64,000 bases of DNA. Source: DATAGZ01 sp036263455 (GTDB lineage: Bacteria; Pseudomonadota; Alphaproteobacteria; Dongiales; Dongiaceae). The DNA lies in contig DATAGZ010000018.1 of NCBI GenBank assembly GCA_036263455.1, positions 62,001 through 126,000 on the forward strand, given 5' to 3'. The notes beneath the pieces were generated by a model. It did no database searches. It worked only from the letters and a program-made list of their open reading frames with translations, and had not been told where the DNA came from. Of the stretch, positions 43,936 through 52,771 are shown piece after piece (position 1 is the first letter of the stretch; each line of letters opens with the position of its first letter). Both the position numbers and the translations under genes were made by a program.

Positions 43936-44811
43936 TCAGACGCTCCTTTCGCGGCCAATCATCCGGATCAGGAAAATCGAAATGAACACCATCATGATCG
44001 CGAACAGAATCACGGCAATGGCCGCGCCATATCCCATCCGGTAGCCATACTCGGATAGAGCCTGCTCGAACATGTAATAAGATAGGACGCGGCTGGAACC
44101 GTAAGGACCGCCATTGGTCATGATGGAAACAAGATCGAAGGAACGCAATGCGCCTATCACGGTCACCACTACGGCAATGAACGTCGCCGGTCCCAGTTGG
44201 GGCAGGATGATATGCCACAGCATCTGGGGTCCCTTGCAGCCGTCGAGGCGGGCGGCCTCCACTTGATCCGGACTGATATTGCTCAGCCCGGTCAAATACA
44301 GGATCATGCAATAGGCAATCTGCGGCCATAGGCCGGCGGCGATAATCCCATAAATGGCGAAGCGGGAATCGGCCAGCACGGCCACTTGCGTGCCGGTCAG
44401 CCATCCGATGAAGCGCGCAAAGAGACCGAAATTCGGTGCATAGAACCAGGAGAACATCAAGCCGACCACGACCTGGCTCATGACGAAGGGAAAGAAAAAA
44501 AGCGATTTCACCAGACGGATGCCGAAGACGTTCTGATTGAGGAAAAGCGCAATCGCCAATCCTCCCGGCACGGCCAGCATATAAAGGGTAAGGAATGCCA
44601 CATTATTTTTCAACGACACATAAAACGCATCGTCGCCGAACAGTTCGATGTAATTGTGCCAGCCTATCCAGGTTTTTTCACCCAGCCCGTCCCAATCATA
44701 AAAAGAAAGGCCGATCGACTGGCCGATCGGGATAATGACATAAAGCAGAAACATCGCCATGCCCGGAGCGAGGAAGAGCCAGGGAGCGATCTTGCGACGC
44801 TTCAACATCAT
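43936..44811 (-). CDS. Sugar ABC transporter permease (MalF type)
   Basis: The permease has 291 residues. The start (ATG 44811 or the adjacent ATG 44808) follows AAGGAGG. APWLFLAPGMAMFLLYVIIP is the usual first helix. The EAA motif is QVEAARLDGCKGPQMLWHII then LPQLGPATF. It pairs with the MalG-type gene and the binding protein upstream. Confidence 0.94.
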   Translation of the reverse strand: MMLKRRKIAPWLFLAPGMAMFLLYVIIPIGQSIGLSFYDWDGLGEKTWIGWHNYIELFGDDAFYVSLKNNVAFLTLYMLAVPGGLAIALFLNQNVFGIRLVKSLFFFPFVMSQVVVGLMFSWFYAPNFGLFARFIGWLTGTQVAVLADSRFAIYGIIAAGLWPQIAYCMILYLTGLSNISPDQVEAARLDGCKGPQMLWHIILPQLGPATFIAVVVTVIGALRSFDLVSIMTNGGPYGSSRVLSYYMFEQALSEYGYRMGYGAAIAVILFAIMMVFISIFLIRMIGRERSV

Positions 44812-44839
44812 GGGCAAAGAGTGCCCTCCTTGGAGAAAT

Positions 44840-44862
44840 CCCGGGGTCACGGAGACCCCGGG
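44840..44862 (-). terminator. Intercistronic GC-rich hairpin after the binding-protein gene
   Basis: CCCGGGGTC-acgga-GACCCCGGG is a 9-bp perfect stem in the 63-bp gap between the binding protein and the MalF-type permease. It has no U-run on the minus strand. Like the malE-malF hairpins, it probably protects or attenuates the transcript so that the binding protein is made in excess. Confidence 0.6.
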
Positions 44863-44874
44863 GTACGATGATGT

Positions 44875-46110
44875 CTACTTGTATATGCGTTTGCGTGCTT
44901 TTTCCAATTCGCCGAGGATTTGATCGACATTATCGGGCTTGGCCAGGAACTGCTGAAACCCTTCCATTCCCGCCTTGGCCATATCGGCGGGCGCATCGCG
45001 GTCATAGAACTGGGCCAAGGCACTCGCCGAAGACAGCATGTCGAATCCCGCTTGCAGGAAAGGATCGTTGGGCTTGGCGGATTGGTTGTTGGTCGGCAAC
45101 TGGCCTAGCGCCTCGTTGGCGGCCGCCTGCACATCAGCACGCGCGATGTAAGCGAGGAATTTCTTCGCTTCGGCTTTATGCTTGGCTTTGGCCGGCATAT
45201 GGACCGTATCGGTCGGGGCGTCTTCGGCCCGTGCCACGCCCGGGGTAATTTCCGGGAAGGGAAAGAAGCCAAAATTCGCGTCGGTCAGGCCCGCTTCCTT
45301 GGCCGGTGCGACGATGAAATTGCCGAGCAGGAACATCGCCGCCTTGCCTTGGGTGAGGAGGGGCAAAGCATCTTGCCACTTCAAGGCCGCGCTGTTTTCC
45401 ACAAAGTAGCCCGGCTTTACCAAGTCGGCCCATTTAGCGAAAACAGCCTTCACCCGATCATCGGTATAAGGAATTTTGCCAGCGGTCAGATCGCGGTGAA
45501 ATTCATAGCCATTGACCCGCAGGTCCAAATAATCGAACCAGCCAGCGGCAGGCCATGGAGCCTGGGTGCCGATCGCGATCGGAATGATCCCGGCCGCTTT
45601 CAGCTTGGCGCAAGCGGCGACGAATTCATCCCATTTTGTGGGAACGGCAATGCCGTTCGCCTGGAAGATATCCTTCCGGTAATAGACGCCCCATTGGTAG
45701 TACGTATAAGGCACACCCCACTTCTTGCCGTTCATTTCCATCGAAGCGGCAGTAGATTTCATTGCGTCGTCGAGCTTATTGTCCGTCCAGACATCCGTCA
45801 CGTCCGCGAACAATTTCGCCTTGACGAACGGCGCCATTCGGTTGCCGGCGTACCATGTGACGATATCCGGCGCATCCGCCGACAGGAAATTACGGATCGA
45901 CGTCTTGAAGCCCTCATGGTCGAACGTGTTTAGCTTGACCTTGATATCCGGATTTTCCTTTTCAAACCCGGCAACGATAAGTTCCCAGGCCTTTTTAGGC
46001 GCCGGGTCGGATGCATCGGTGTTGATGACCAGGTCGCCGGCCATCGCCTTGCTGGCCAATGACGCTACGAGGGCACCGGCAAGCGCCAGGTTCCATGTAC
46101 TGATTTTCAT
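44875..46110 (-). CDS. Sugar ABC transporter substrate-binding protein (family 1)
   Basis: Periplasmic binding protein of 411 residues. The Sec signal peptide ends ASKAMAG. WELIVAGFEKENPDIKVKLN, DAPDIVTWYAGNRMAPFVKA, KWDEFVAACAKLKAAGIIPI and GKAAMFLLGNFIVAPAKEAG are family-1 sugar-binding motifs. It is the first gene of the minus-strand galactoside operon, and its promoter must lie in the 46111-46256 divergent region. The sugar bound is probably an alpha- or beta-galactoside. Confidence 0.93.
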   Translation of the reverse strand: MKISTWNLALAGALVASLASKAMAGDLVINTDASDPAPKKAWELIVAGFEKENPDIKVKLNTFDHEGFKTSIRNFLSADAPDIVTWYAGNRMAPFVKAKLFADVTDVWTDNKLDDAMKSTAASMEMNGKKWGVPYTYYQWGVYYRKDIFQANGIAVPTKWDEFVAACAKLKAAGIIPIAIGTQAPWPAAGWFDYLDLRVNGYEFHRDLTAGKIPYTDDRVKAVFAKWADLVKPGYFVENSAALKWQDALPLLTQGKAAMFLLGNFIVAPAKEAGLTDANFGFFPFPEITPGVARAEDAPTDTVHMPAKAKHKAEAKKFLAYIARADVQAAANEALGQLPTNNQSAKPNDPFLQAGFDMLSSASALAQFYDRDAPADMAKAGMEGFQQFLAKPDNVDQILGELEKARKRIYK

Positions 46111-46178
46111 TTAATCCTCCCATAAGCCGCATGCCCCTGCCGCGGCATTTTCGTCTCCTCAACCGTTCCGATGCTGCA

Positions 46179-46193
46179 TTCCAACATATGGAA
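46179..46193. promoter_or_regulatory. Candidate IclR-type operator
   Basis: TTCCA-ACATA-TGGAA is a perfect 5-bp inverted repeat with a 5-bp centre. It lies between the divergent binding-protein and IclR genes. IclR-family operators often have this TTCCA/TGGAA form. It is likely the site for the adjacent regulator. Confidence 0.6.
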
Positions 46194-46256
46194 CTTGATT
46201 TGACTATGTGGGATTATCTTGGCAGTATGAAAGAAAGTCAACATTGAAAGGTGGCC

Positions 46257-47087
46257 ATGCCCCGCACCACCAGTTCGGCGCCTAAGAAACGGAACACCCG
46301 GACATCCGGCGCGGTAAGTCGCGCTACCGGCACGCTTGGAAAACTTCTGGAGGTGCTGCAGGCCATCGCGGACGCGGACCGGCCGCCGCGCTTTACGGAC
46401 CTGCTGGAAAGCATCGCGCAGCCGCGCGGAACGCTGCACCGCCATGTGCGCCACCTCGTGGCCGAAGGGCTCGTCATCGGCGGAGGCGACCGGCCTTATG
46501 AATTAGGCCCGCGCTTCCTCCGCCTAGCGGCGCAAAGCTGGAGTAAAAACCGTTTCCGCAGCCTGGCGGAGCCGTTCTTGCGCGAAGTCCATGAAAACAG
46601 CGGCGAAACCATCCATCTCGGCCTTCTCAACGGGACCGAAGTCATTTATGTGGACAAAATCGAGAGCCGGCAGGCGGTGCGCATGCATTCCCAAGTTGGC
46701 CGGGCGTCCCCTGCTTATTGCACGGGGATCGGCAAGGCGGCGCTGTCCACGCTGGCGGCCGCCGACCTCAAACAGGTGGTTAGTCAATTCCACTTCGTTC
46801 GCTACACGCCAAATACGATCCAGACACAGGCGGCGCTACTGAAGGAAATCGACCGCATCCGGCGATCCGGCATTGCCGAAGACCGCGAGGAGCACGAGCT
46901 TGGCATTCGCTGCGTGGCAGCACCAATCGCCGGCCCGCACGGACGTTTCGCGGCCGGTCTCTCGGTTACCGCACCCGCTTATCGCGTGGGACGCCGGGAG
47001 ATTGCGCACTGGAGCAAATGGGTGCGTAAAGCCGCCCAGGCCATAGAATTAGCACTTGATTCGGGCTTGGGTCCGCGAGACTCTTAA
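46257..47087 (+). CDS. IclR-family transcriptional regulator
   Basis: The regulator has 276 residues. The ATG at 46257 is preceded by GAAAGGTGG; a GTG two codons earlier is possible. An N-terminal winged HTH (GKLLEVLQAIADADRPPRFT then GTLHRHVRHLVAEG) precedes the IclR effector domain (SGETIHLGLLNGTEVIYVDK, GRASPAYCTGIGKAALS, CVAAPIAGPHGRFAAGLSVT). It is divergent from the transport and galactosidase operon and upstream of its ATPase gene, so it probably controls both. Confidence 0.93.
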   Translation: MPRTTSSAPKKRNTRTSGAVSRATGTLGKLLEVLQAIADADRPPRFTDLLESIAQPRGTLHRHVRHLVAEGLVIGGGDRPYELGPRFLRLAAQSWSKNRFRSLAEPFLREVHENSGETIHLGLLNGTEVIYVDKIESRQAVRMHSQVGRASPAYCTGIGKAALSTLAAADLKQVVSQFHFVRYTPNTIQTQAALLKEIDRIRRSGIAEDREEHELGIRCVAAPIAGPHGRFAAGLSVTAPAYRVGRREIAHWSKWVRKAAQAIELALDSGLGPRDS

Positions 47088-47128
47088 ACGTAACAACGAC
47101 CGGATAACCGGCCAAGGGGAGAAGCTGC

Positions 47129-48199
47129 ATGACGGGCGTGCAATTGCGCAAGGTCGAAAAAAGTTTCGGCGACACTGTCATCATCCACGGCGTGGATCTC
47201 GACATTGAGGAAGGCGAATTCGCCGTTTTCGTTGGACCTTCGGGCTGCGGCAAATCGACTCTATTGCGCTTGATCTCCGGCCTGGAGGATGCCAGTGGCG
47301 GCCGGATCATCATCGGCAACCAGGATGTCACCAATATCGAGCCCGCCGATCGAGGCATCGCCATGGTCTTTCAATCCTATGCCCTTTATCCCCATATGAC
47401 GGTTCGGGAAAATATGTCTTTCGGGCTGCGCATGAGTAAGATGCCCAAGGCGGAGATCGAGCGTCGCGTCGCCCGGGCGGCCGGCATCCTGCATCTCGAA
47501 CCTTACCTCGACCGCAAGCCCCGGCAATTGTCTGGAGGTCAACGCCAGCGGGTGGCGATCGGTCGGGCCATCGTGCGCGAACCGAAAGTCTTCCTGTTCG
47601 ACGAGCCCCTTTCCAATCTGGATGCGGAATTGCGGGTGCAGATGCGGCTGGAAATTGCAAAACTACACCAGGAACTGGGTGCCACCATGATCTATGTCAC
47701 CCACGACCAGACCGAAGCCATGACGCTTGCGGATAAGATTGTCGTGTTGCGGGCGGGCCGGGTGGAACAGACCGGCGCGCCGTTAGACATGTATCATGAT
47801 CCCGACAATGTTTTTGTCGCGGGATTCATCGGATCGCCAAAGATAAATTTCTTCTCGGGGAATCTCGTTGCGCCGGACCGTGTGCGGCTTGCACAGGGAT
47901 TGGAAATCTGTATCCAACCCCGCGCCCGGTCCGAGGGGGAGAGCCGAATCCAACTGGCCATCCGCCCGGAACATTTCGACCGTGCCGGAGCTTCGTCTTC
48001 TTATTCCTTACCCGTGACGGTCGAGCTTGTCGAACATCTGGGTGGCACGGCCTATATCTATGGCAAAGTGGCGAGCGGAGAACCGATCGTCATCGAGAGA
48101 CCCGATGCCGGCGCCTTGCCGCGCGGGAGCCACATCGACGCCACTTTTTCACCCGACGATCTGCTAATTTTTGACGAAGAAGGCCGCCGCATCCGATAA
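47129..48199 (+). CDS. Sugar ABC transporter ATP-binding protein (UgpC/MalK type)
   Basis: The ATPase has 356 residues. Walker A is GPSGCGKST, the Q loop MVFQSYALYPHMTV, the signature QLSGGQRQRVAIGRA, Walker B VFLFDEPLSNLDA and the switch His YVTHDQTEAM. A C-terminal OB-type regulatory domain follows from about 235. It completes the transporter whose membrane and binding parts lie on the other side of the regulator. Confidence 0.95.
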   Translation: MTGVQLRKVEKSFGDTVIIHGVDLDIEEGEFAVFVGPSGCGKSTLLRLISGLEDASGGRIIIGNQDVTNIEPADRGIAMVFQSYALYPHMTVRENMSFGLRMSKMPKAEIERRVARAAGILHLEPYLDRKPRQLSGGQRQRVAIGRAIVREPKVFLFDEPLSNLDAELRVQMRLEIAKLHQELGATMIYVTHDQTEAMTLADKIVVLRAGRVEQTGAPLDMYHDPDNVFVAGFIGSPKINFFSGNLVAPDRVRLAQGLEICIQPRARSEGESRIQLAIRPEHFDRAGASSSYSLPVTVELVEHLGGTAYIYGKVASGEPIVIERPDAGALPRGSHIDATFSPDDLLIFDEEGRRIR

Positions 48200-48248
48200 G
48201 GATTGCGGCCGCGCTAGGCCTGAGATACACCCGCACAGAGGATCGGTC

Positions 48249-49649
48249 ATGGAACTGGCGAACCGACCAGATACGGCTCGGATCGAGCTTCCCCCCGGGA
48301 TTTCACTCTCTGCCGCCTTCGGTACCTGGGTGCGCATTGCCTTGCTGAGCTTCGGCGGGCCGGCCGGGCAGATCGCAGTTATGCACCGTATCCTGGTCAC
48401 CGAGAAAAAATGGATCGGCGATGAGCGGTTCCTGCACGCCTTAAGCTATTGCATGTTGCTGCCGGGCCCCGAGGCACAGCAGCTCGCCACCTATATCGGC
48501 TGGCTGATGCATGGAGTGCGCGGCGGTGTGATCGCCGGATTGCTCTTCGTGGCGCCGGGCCTGATCTCCATCATGGCGCTTTCCTGGATTTATGTGCTTT
48601 ATGGCCATGTTCCGTTGATCGATGCGCTCTTTATCGGGCTCAAAGCCGCCGTTCTGGCTATCGTGATCGAGGCCGTCCTGCGGGTCGGGAAACGCGCCTT
48701 GAAAAACAGAGCGATGATCGGTGTAGCGCTCCTGGCTTTTCTTGCCCTCGCTTTGGTCGAAGTTCCGTTTCCTGTGTTGATTGTGGCCGCGGCCCTGCTG
48801 GGATGGGGTGGCCACCGCCTGGGCTGGTCCGCCTTTCAAACCACCGGCGTGCCTCCTCGGTTTGCCGGTGTACAGATTTCCGACGGGGAGACACTGATCG
48901 GGACGGCAATGCCGGATCATACCTCCCTCTCCCGCCGCCGCATTCTAGGGGCCGCCCTATGCTGTCTTGTCCTGTGGCTCGCGCCCGTCGCGCTCCTGCT
49001 CCTGCTGCGAGGGCCTTCGGACGTATTCAGCCAAATTGCCATCTTCTTCAGCAAGATGGCGGTCGTCACCTTCGGGGGCGCTTATGCCGTCCTGGCCTAT
49101 GTAGCGCAGCAGGCGGTGGAGATCCATCACTGGCTCATGCCTGGCGAGATGCTGGACGGGCTGGGCCTGGCCGAGACCACGCCAGGTCCGTTGATCATGG
49201 TCTTGCAGTTCGTCGGTTTCCTCGCGGCTTACCGGCGTGCTGGCGGGCTCGACCCCTTGTTGGCCGGTACGCTCGGTGGATTGCTGGCGACATGGGTCAC
49301 CTTCACCCCGTGCTTTCTATGGATCTTTCTCGGCGCCCCTTACATAGAGCGTTTGCGAAGTCATCGCGCGCTCACCTCGGCGCTTGGCGTCGTCACAGCT
49401 TCTGTCGTTGGTGTGATTTTCAATCTCGCGGTCTGGTTTGCTTTCCATACCTTGTTCAGGGAACTGCAGCCGGTGCATGTTGCGGGATTGCATTTCTCCT
49501 GGCCGGTACTTTCGGAGCTGCGGATCCCCCAGGCCGTGCTGGCTTTGTTCGCGTTTCTTCTTCTCTTCGGCTTTCGGCTGGGGATCTTGTCGACCCTGGC
49601 GCTGTGCGCGCTTCTCGGCATGGCCTGCCGCCTGGGAGGCTTCGTCTAA
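48249..49649 (+). CDS. chrA: Chromate-transporter (CHR) family protein
   Basis: The protein has 466 residues and two homologous CHR domains. The ATG at 48249 has AGAGGA upstream. Each half carries the motif F-G-G with Pro/Gly helices: WVRIALLSFGGPAGQIAVMH in the first and MAVVTFGGAYAVLAYVAQQA in the second. LLPGPEAQQLATYIGWL and LAETTPGPLIMVLQF are the matching PGP motifs. Chromate export is the known role for some members; the actual substrate is unproven. Confidence 0.9.
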   Translation: MELANRPDTARIELPPGISLSAAFGTWVRIALLSFGGPAGQIAVMHRILVTEKKWIGDERFLHALSYCMLLPGPEAQQLATYIGWLMHGVRGGVIAGLLFVAPGLISIMALSWIYVLYGHVPLIDALFIGLKAAVLAIVIEAVLRVGKRALKNRAMIGVALLAFLALALVEVPFPVLIVAAALLGWGGHRLGWSAFQTTGVPPRFAGVQISDGETLIGTAMPDHTSLSRRRILGAALCCLVLWLAPVALLLLLRGPSDVFSQIAIFFSKMAVVTFGGAYAVLAYVAQQAVEIHHWLMPGEMLDGLGLAETTPGPLIMVLQFVGFLAAYRRAGGLDPLLAGTLGGLLATWVTFTPCFLWIFLGAPYIERLRSHRALTSALGVVTASVVGVIFNLAVWFAFHTLFRELQPVHVAGLHFSWPVLSELRIPQAVLALFAFLLLFGFRLGILSTLALCALLGMACRLGGFV

Positions 49650-49678
49650 TACGCTTCATTCGCCTCGGCCAATGCGAA

Positions 49679-51085
49679 TCACGTCACCCGAATGACCGTC
49701 ATCATACCCGTTTCCTGATGATCGAGAATATGGCAATGGAACATCCAATCCCCCGGCCGGTCGGCTGTGAAAGCGAGTTCCACCATATCATTGGAACGCA
49801 GCAGTTCCGTATCGCGCCATTCGCGGTACGCCGTCGGCTTCCCATTGCGGGTCATGACCTGGAAAGGAAAGCCATGCAGATGAACGGGGTGGTTCCAGAG
49901 CGTGCCATTCTTCACTTCCAGGATGACCGTACGGCCGCGCGCGATTGCGAACATCGGCGCGACGTGATGATCCCGCGCGGCAACGCCATTGATCGTCCAG
50001 AATGTGGCGCCTGACGGGGCCGTTTCCGCCTCAGGACCACTGCCATGCTCGCCCATCGTGCCACCGCCCACGACCACCTTCTGGCGAACAGCGTTGCCAA
50101 GATCGAGCGGCGGCAGCGGGTTGGCCGGCAAAGCAATGGAAGCCTCCAGAGGCGAGCCCCGCAGGGGCGTTTCCGTCGAGTAGGCGAGGCTGGTCAAGAC
50201 ATAAGGCGGAACCGAGGACGATACGTCGCGCACGGCGAAGGTCCCACCCGGCCTGCCGGACATGTCTAGAATAAGATCCGCCCGCTGGCCTGGCGAGAGA
50301 TCGATTATATTCTCGTCGGGATGATGCGGCGTCACGGGATTGCCATCCAGGGCGATGATCCATGGCTCGTGGCCTTCGAAAATCAGCGACATGATGCGCG
50401 CATTGGCTGTATTGACGAGGCGCAGCCTCCAGCGCTCCCCGGCTCGCACCTTCGATGGAGTCGGCTTCCGCCCATTGATCGTGACCAGATTGCCGAACCG
50501 CCCGTCATGCTCGGCATCGAGCGCATTCTGAAAATCAGGTTTTATTTGGCCATTTTCGACCAGCCGCCAATCGTTCAATTGCCAAACGATGTCGCGATCG
50601 ACCTTGGGAGGTGCAACCTCGTCCACGATCAACACGCCTGAAAGGCCGCGCCCCAATTGTTCGCGGCTGCTATGGTGGGGATGGTACCAGAAGGTCCCGG
50701 CATCGGGCAGATCGAAGACATAGTCAAATTTCTGACCGGGCTGGACAAGAGGCTGGCTAATGTCCGGGACACCATCCATCGCAATGGGAACGCGCACGCC
50801 ATGCCAGTGCACCGTCGAGGGTTGGGGCAAATCATTGACGAATTCGATGTGCGCGGTGGCGCCCTGGCGGAAACGGAGCACCGGACCGGGCACGGTACCG
50901 TTATAACCCCACATCTTGGTTAAGACGCCTTGGCCGCGCAGCGGGACTTGTACAGGACTTGCGCGCAGACGGCGCAATGACGGCTTGGCGAGCGGCCTTG
51001 CGAAGGGCAATCCGAGCGCGGCGGTGAGAGCACATCCACTCGCCAGCAGAGCGCGCCTGCTTATTCCGTTGTTATAGCGTTTCAT
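49679..51085 (-). CDS. Multicopper oxidase, Tat-exported
   Basis: The oxidase has 468 residues. A twin-arginine signal (SRRALLASGCALTAALG) starts it. All four copper-binding clusters are visible: HWHGVR, WYHPHHSSRE, HPVHLHGFPFQVMT and HCHILDHQETGMM, with an axial Met. Three cupredoxin domains are implied. It may oxidise Cu(I), Fe(II) or phenols; the Met-rich insert of CueO is not seen. It overlaps purN by 4 bp. Confidence 0.93.
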   Translation of the reverse strand: MKRYNNGISRRALLASGCALTAALGLPFARPLAKPSLRRLRASPVQVPLRGQGVLTKMWGYNGTVPGPVLRFRQGATAHIEFVNDLPQPSTVHWHGVRVPIAMDGVPDISQPLVQPGQKFDYVFDLPDAGTFWYHPHHSSREQLGRGLSGVLIVDEVAPPKVDRDIVWQLNDWRLVENGQIKPDFQNALDAEHDGRFGNLVTINGRKPTPSKVRAGERWRLRLVNTANARIMSLIFEGHEPWIIALDGNPVTPHHPDENIIDLSPGQRADLILDMSGRPGGTFAVRDVSSSVPPYVLTSLAYSTETPLRGSPLEASIALPANPLPPLDLGNAVRQKVVVGGGTMGEHGSGPEAETAPSGATFWTINGVAARDHHVAPMFAIARGRTVILEVKNGTLWNHPVHLHGFPFQVMTRNGKPTAYREWRDTELLRSNDMVELAFTADRPGDWMFHCHILDHQETGMMTVIRVT

Positions 51086-51663
51086 ATTCGCCTTGCCTCC
51101 GTCGCGCTCTTCGCTCTCGCCAAGCGCATCAACACCCGCGGATAAAGATCGTGCTCGGCCTTGAGTACGCGCTGAGCCAGGCTCTCCACACTATCCCCGG
51201 CAAGGACAGGAACTTCAGCGTGTGCGAGAACGGGACCGGCATCGAGCGCGGACGTCACCAGGTGCACCGAGCAGCCATGGCGCGTTGCGCCATCGGCGAG
51301 GGCGCGCGCATGGGTATTCAATCCGGGATAGGCTGGAAGCAAAGAAGGATGGATATTCACGATTCGCCCGTGCCATAGCGCGACGAAATTAGACGTGAGA
51401 ATCCGCATGAACCCGGCCAGCGCGATCCAGCTTGTCCCCCAGGAGAGCAGTTGATAGTGCAGCGCGCTTTCGAAGTCGCGGCGCCGCGGCAGATCGATGA
51501 GCCGGTGACGCAGACTCACTGGCGCAAGCATCGGGAGAACCGGCGCGTCAGGGTTATCGACAATCGCGCCGACCAAGGTGACGGGAGAATCCTTTCCACC
51601 GAGCCGCTCGACGAGGTTGACGAGATTGCTGCCGCGACCGGACGCGAGAATGGCAAGCCGCAT
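51082..51663 (-). CDS. purN: Phosphoribosylglycinamide formyltransferase
   Basis: The protein has 193 residues and transfers a formyl group to GAR in purine synthesis. MRLAILASGRGSNLVNLVER begins the protein at an ATG overlapping the purM stop (TAATG). The catalytic Asn and His lie in GRIVNIHPSLLPAYPG, and the Asp in SALDAGPVLAHAEV. The usual order purM-purN is kept. Confidence 0.95.
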   Translation of the reverse strand: MRLAILASGRGSNLVNLVERLGGKDSPVTLVGAIVDNPDAPVLPMLAPVSLRHRLIDLPRRRDFESALHYQLLSWGTSWIALAGFMRILTSNFVALWHGRIVNIHPSLLPAYPGLNTHARALADGATRHGCSVHLVTSALDAGPVLAHAEVPVLAGDSVESLAQRVLKAEHDLYPRVLMRLARAKSATEARRI

Positions 51664-52730
51664 TACGAAAGCACCGCGATGTTGTCCAGCCGAACCCCTC
51701 GATCCGATGCGGCGACGATGCGGCCGATCACCGCCGGATTTTCCCCGCGACTCTCGAGATGATGCACAGCATCCTCGCAATCTTTTTCGGCGACGATGAG
51801 CACCATGCCGATTCCGCAATTGAAAGTCCTCACCATGTCCTCGAATGGGACGTTGCCCATGCGCCGCAGCCAGGAAAAGACCGAAGGAATGGCCCAGCCC
51901 GCCATGTCGATCTCGGCCGCCACGCCCTGAGGCAGAATACGCGGGATATTCTCCACGAGTCCGCCGCCCGTTATATGGGCCAGGCCCTTCAGCACCCTGC
52001 GCCTGATCAGAGGCAGGAGGGATTTCCCATAGAGACGGGTCGGGCGGAGCAGAATGTTGGCAAGCTTCTCGTCGGGGGCAAAGGGCGCTGGCGCGTCGAG
52101 CGCCACCCGCGCGCGGTCCAGTATGGCACGGACCAGGGAAAAGCCATTGGCATGCAGCCCAGCCGAAGCAAGTCCGATGATCCAGTCGCCAGGCGCGATA
52201 TGGACGCCCGTAATTTCCTGCCCCCGTTCGACGGCGCCGATGGCAAAGCCCGCCAGATCATAATCCTCGCCCTGATAATGGCCCGGCATTTCCGCGGTCT
52301 CGCCGCCAGCCAGCCAGCACCCGCTTTCTCGACAAGCGTCGGCAATCGAACGCAGGATAGTCTGTCCCGTTTCGGGATCCAGCCGCCCGGTCGCGTAATA
52401 ATCCAGAAAAAGCAGAGGCTCGGCACCCTGCACGATGAGATCGTTCACACACATAGCGACCAGATCCGCCCCGATGAAGCGGTGGTCACGCGCGGCAATG
52501 GCAAGTCTGAGCTTCGTGCCCACCCCATCGGTGGTCGCCACCAGAATAGGATCCTGATAGCCGGCCGCACGAAGATCGAAAAGAGCCCCGAACCCACCTA
52601 ATCCGCCCATGGCGCCGGGTCGCCGGGTCGCCTGGGCAAGCGGCGCGATCGCGGCGACAAAGGCATTGCCGGCGGCAATATTCACGCCGGCCTGTTCATA
52701 GGTCAGGGACTTTATGGCTTCCTCGCGCAC
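51663..52730 (-). CDS. purM: Phosphoribosylformylglycinamidine cyclo-ligase (AIR synthetase)
   Basis: ATP-dependent ring closure to AIR; 355 residues. TYEQAGVNIAAGNAFV, GGFGALFDLRAAGYQDPILV, DGVGTKLRLAIA, VNDLIVQGAEPLLFLDYYAT, GGETAEMPGHY and HITGGGLVENIPRILP are all family blocks. The start is GTG at 52730. It is divergent from the DUF2066 gene. Confidence 0.97.
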   Translation of the reverse strand: MREEAIKSLTYEQAGVNIAAGNAFVAAIAPLAQATRRPGAMGGLGGFGALFDLRAAGYQDPILVATTDGVGTKLRLAIAARDHRFIGADLVAMCVNDLIVQGAEPLLFLDYYATGRLDPETGQTILRSIADACRESGCWLAGGETAEMPGHYQGEDYDLAGFAIGAVERGQEITGVHIAPGDWIIGLASAGLHANGFSLVRAILDRARVALDAPAPFAPDEKLANILLRPTRLYGKSLLPLIRRRVLKGLAHITGGGLVENIPRILPQGVAAEIDMAGWAIPSVFSWLRRMGNVPFEDMVRTFNCGIGMVLIVAEKDCEDAVHHLESRGENPAVIGRIVAASDRGVRLDNIAVLS

Positions 52731-52771
52731 AGTGGGCTATACTAGCACAAAAGAGAATTATCGATTTAAAA

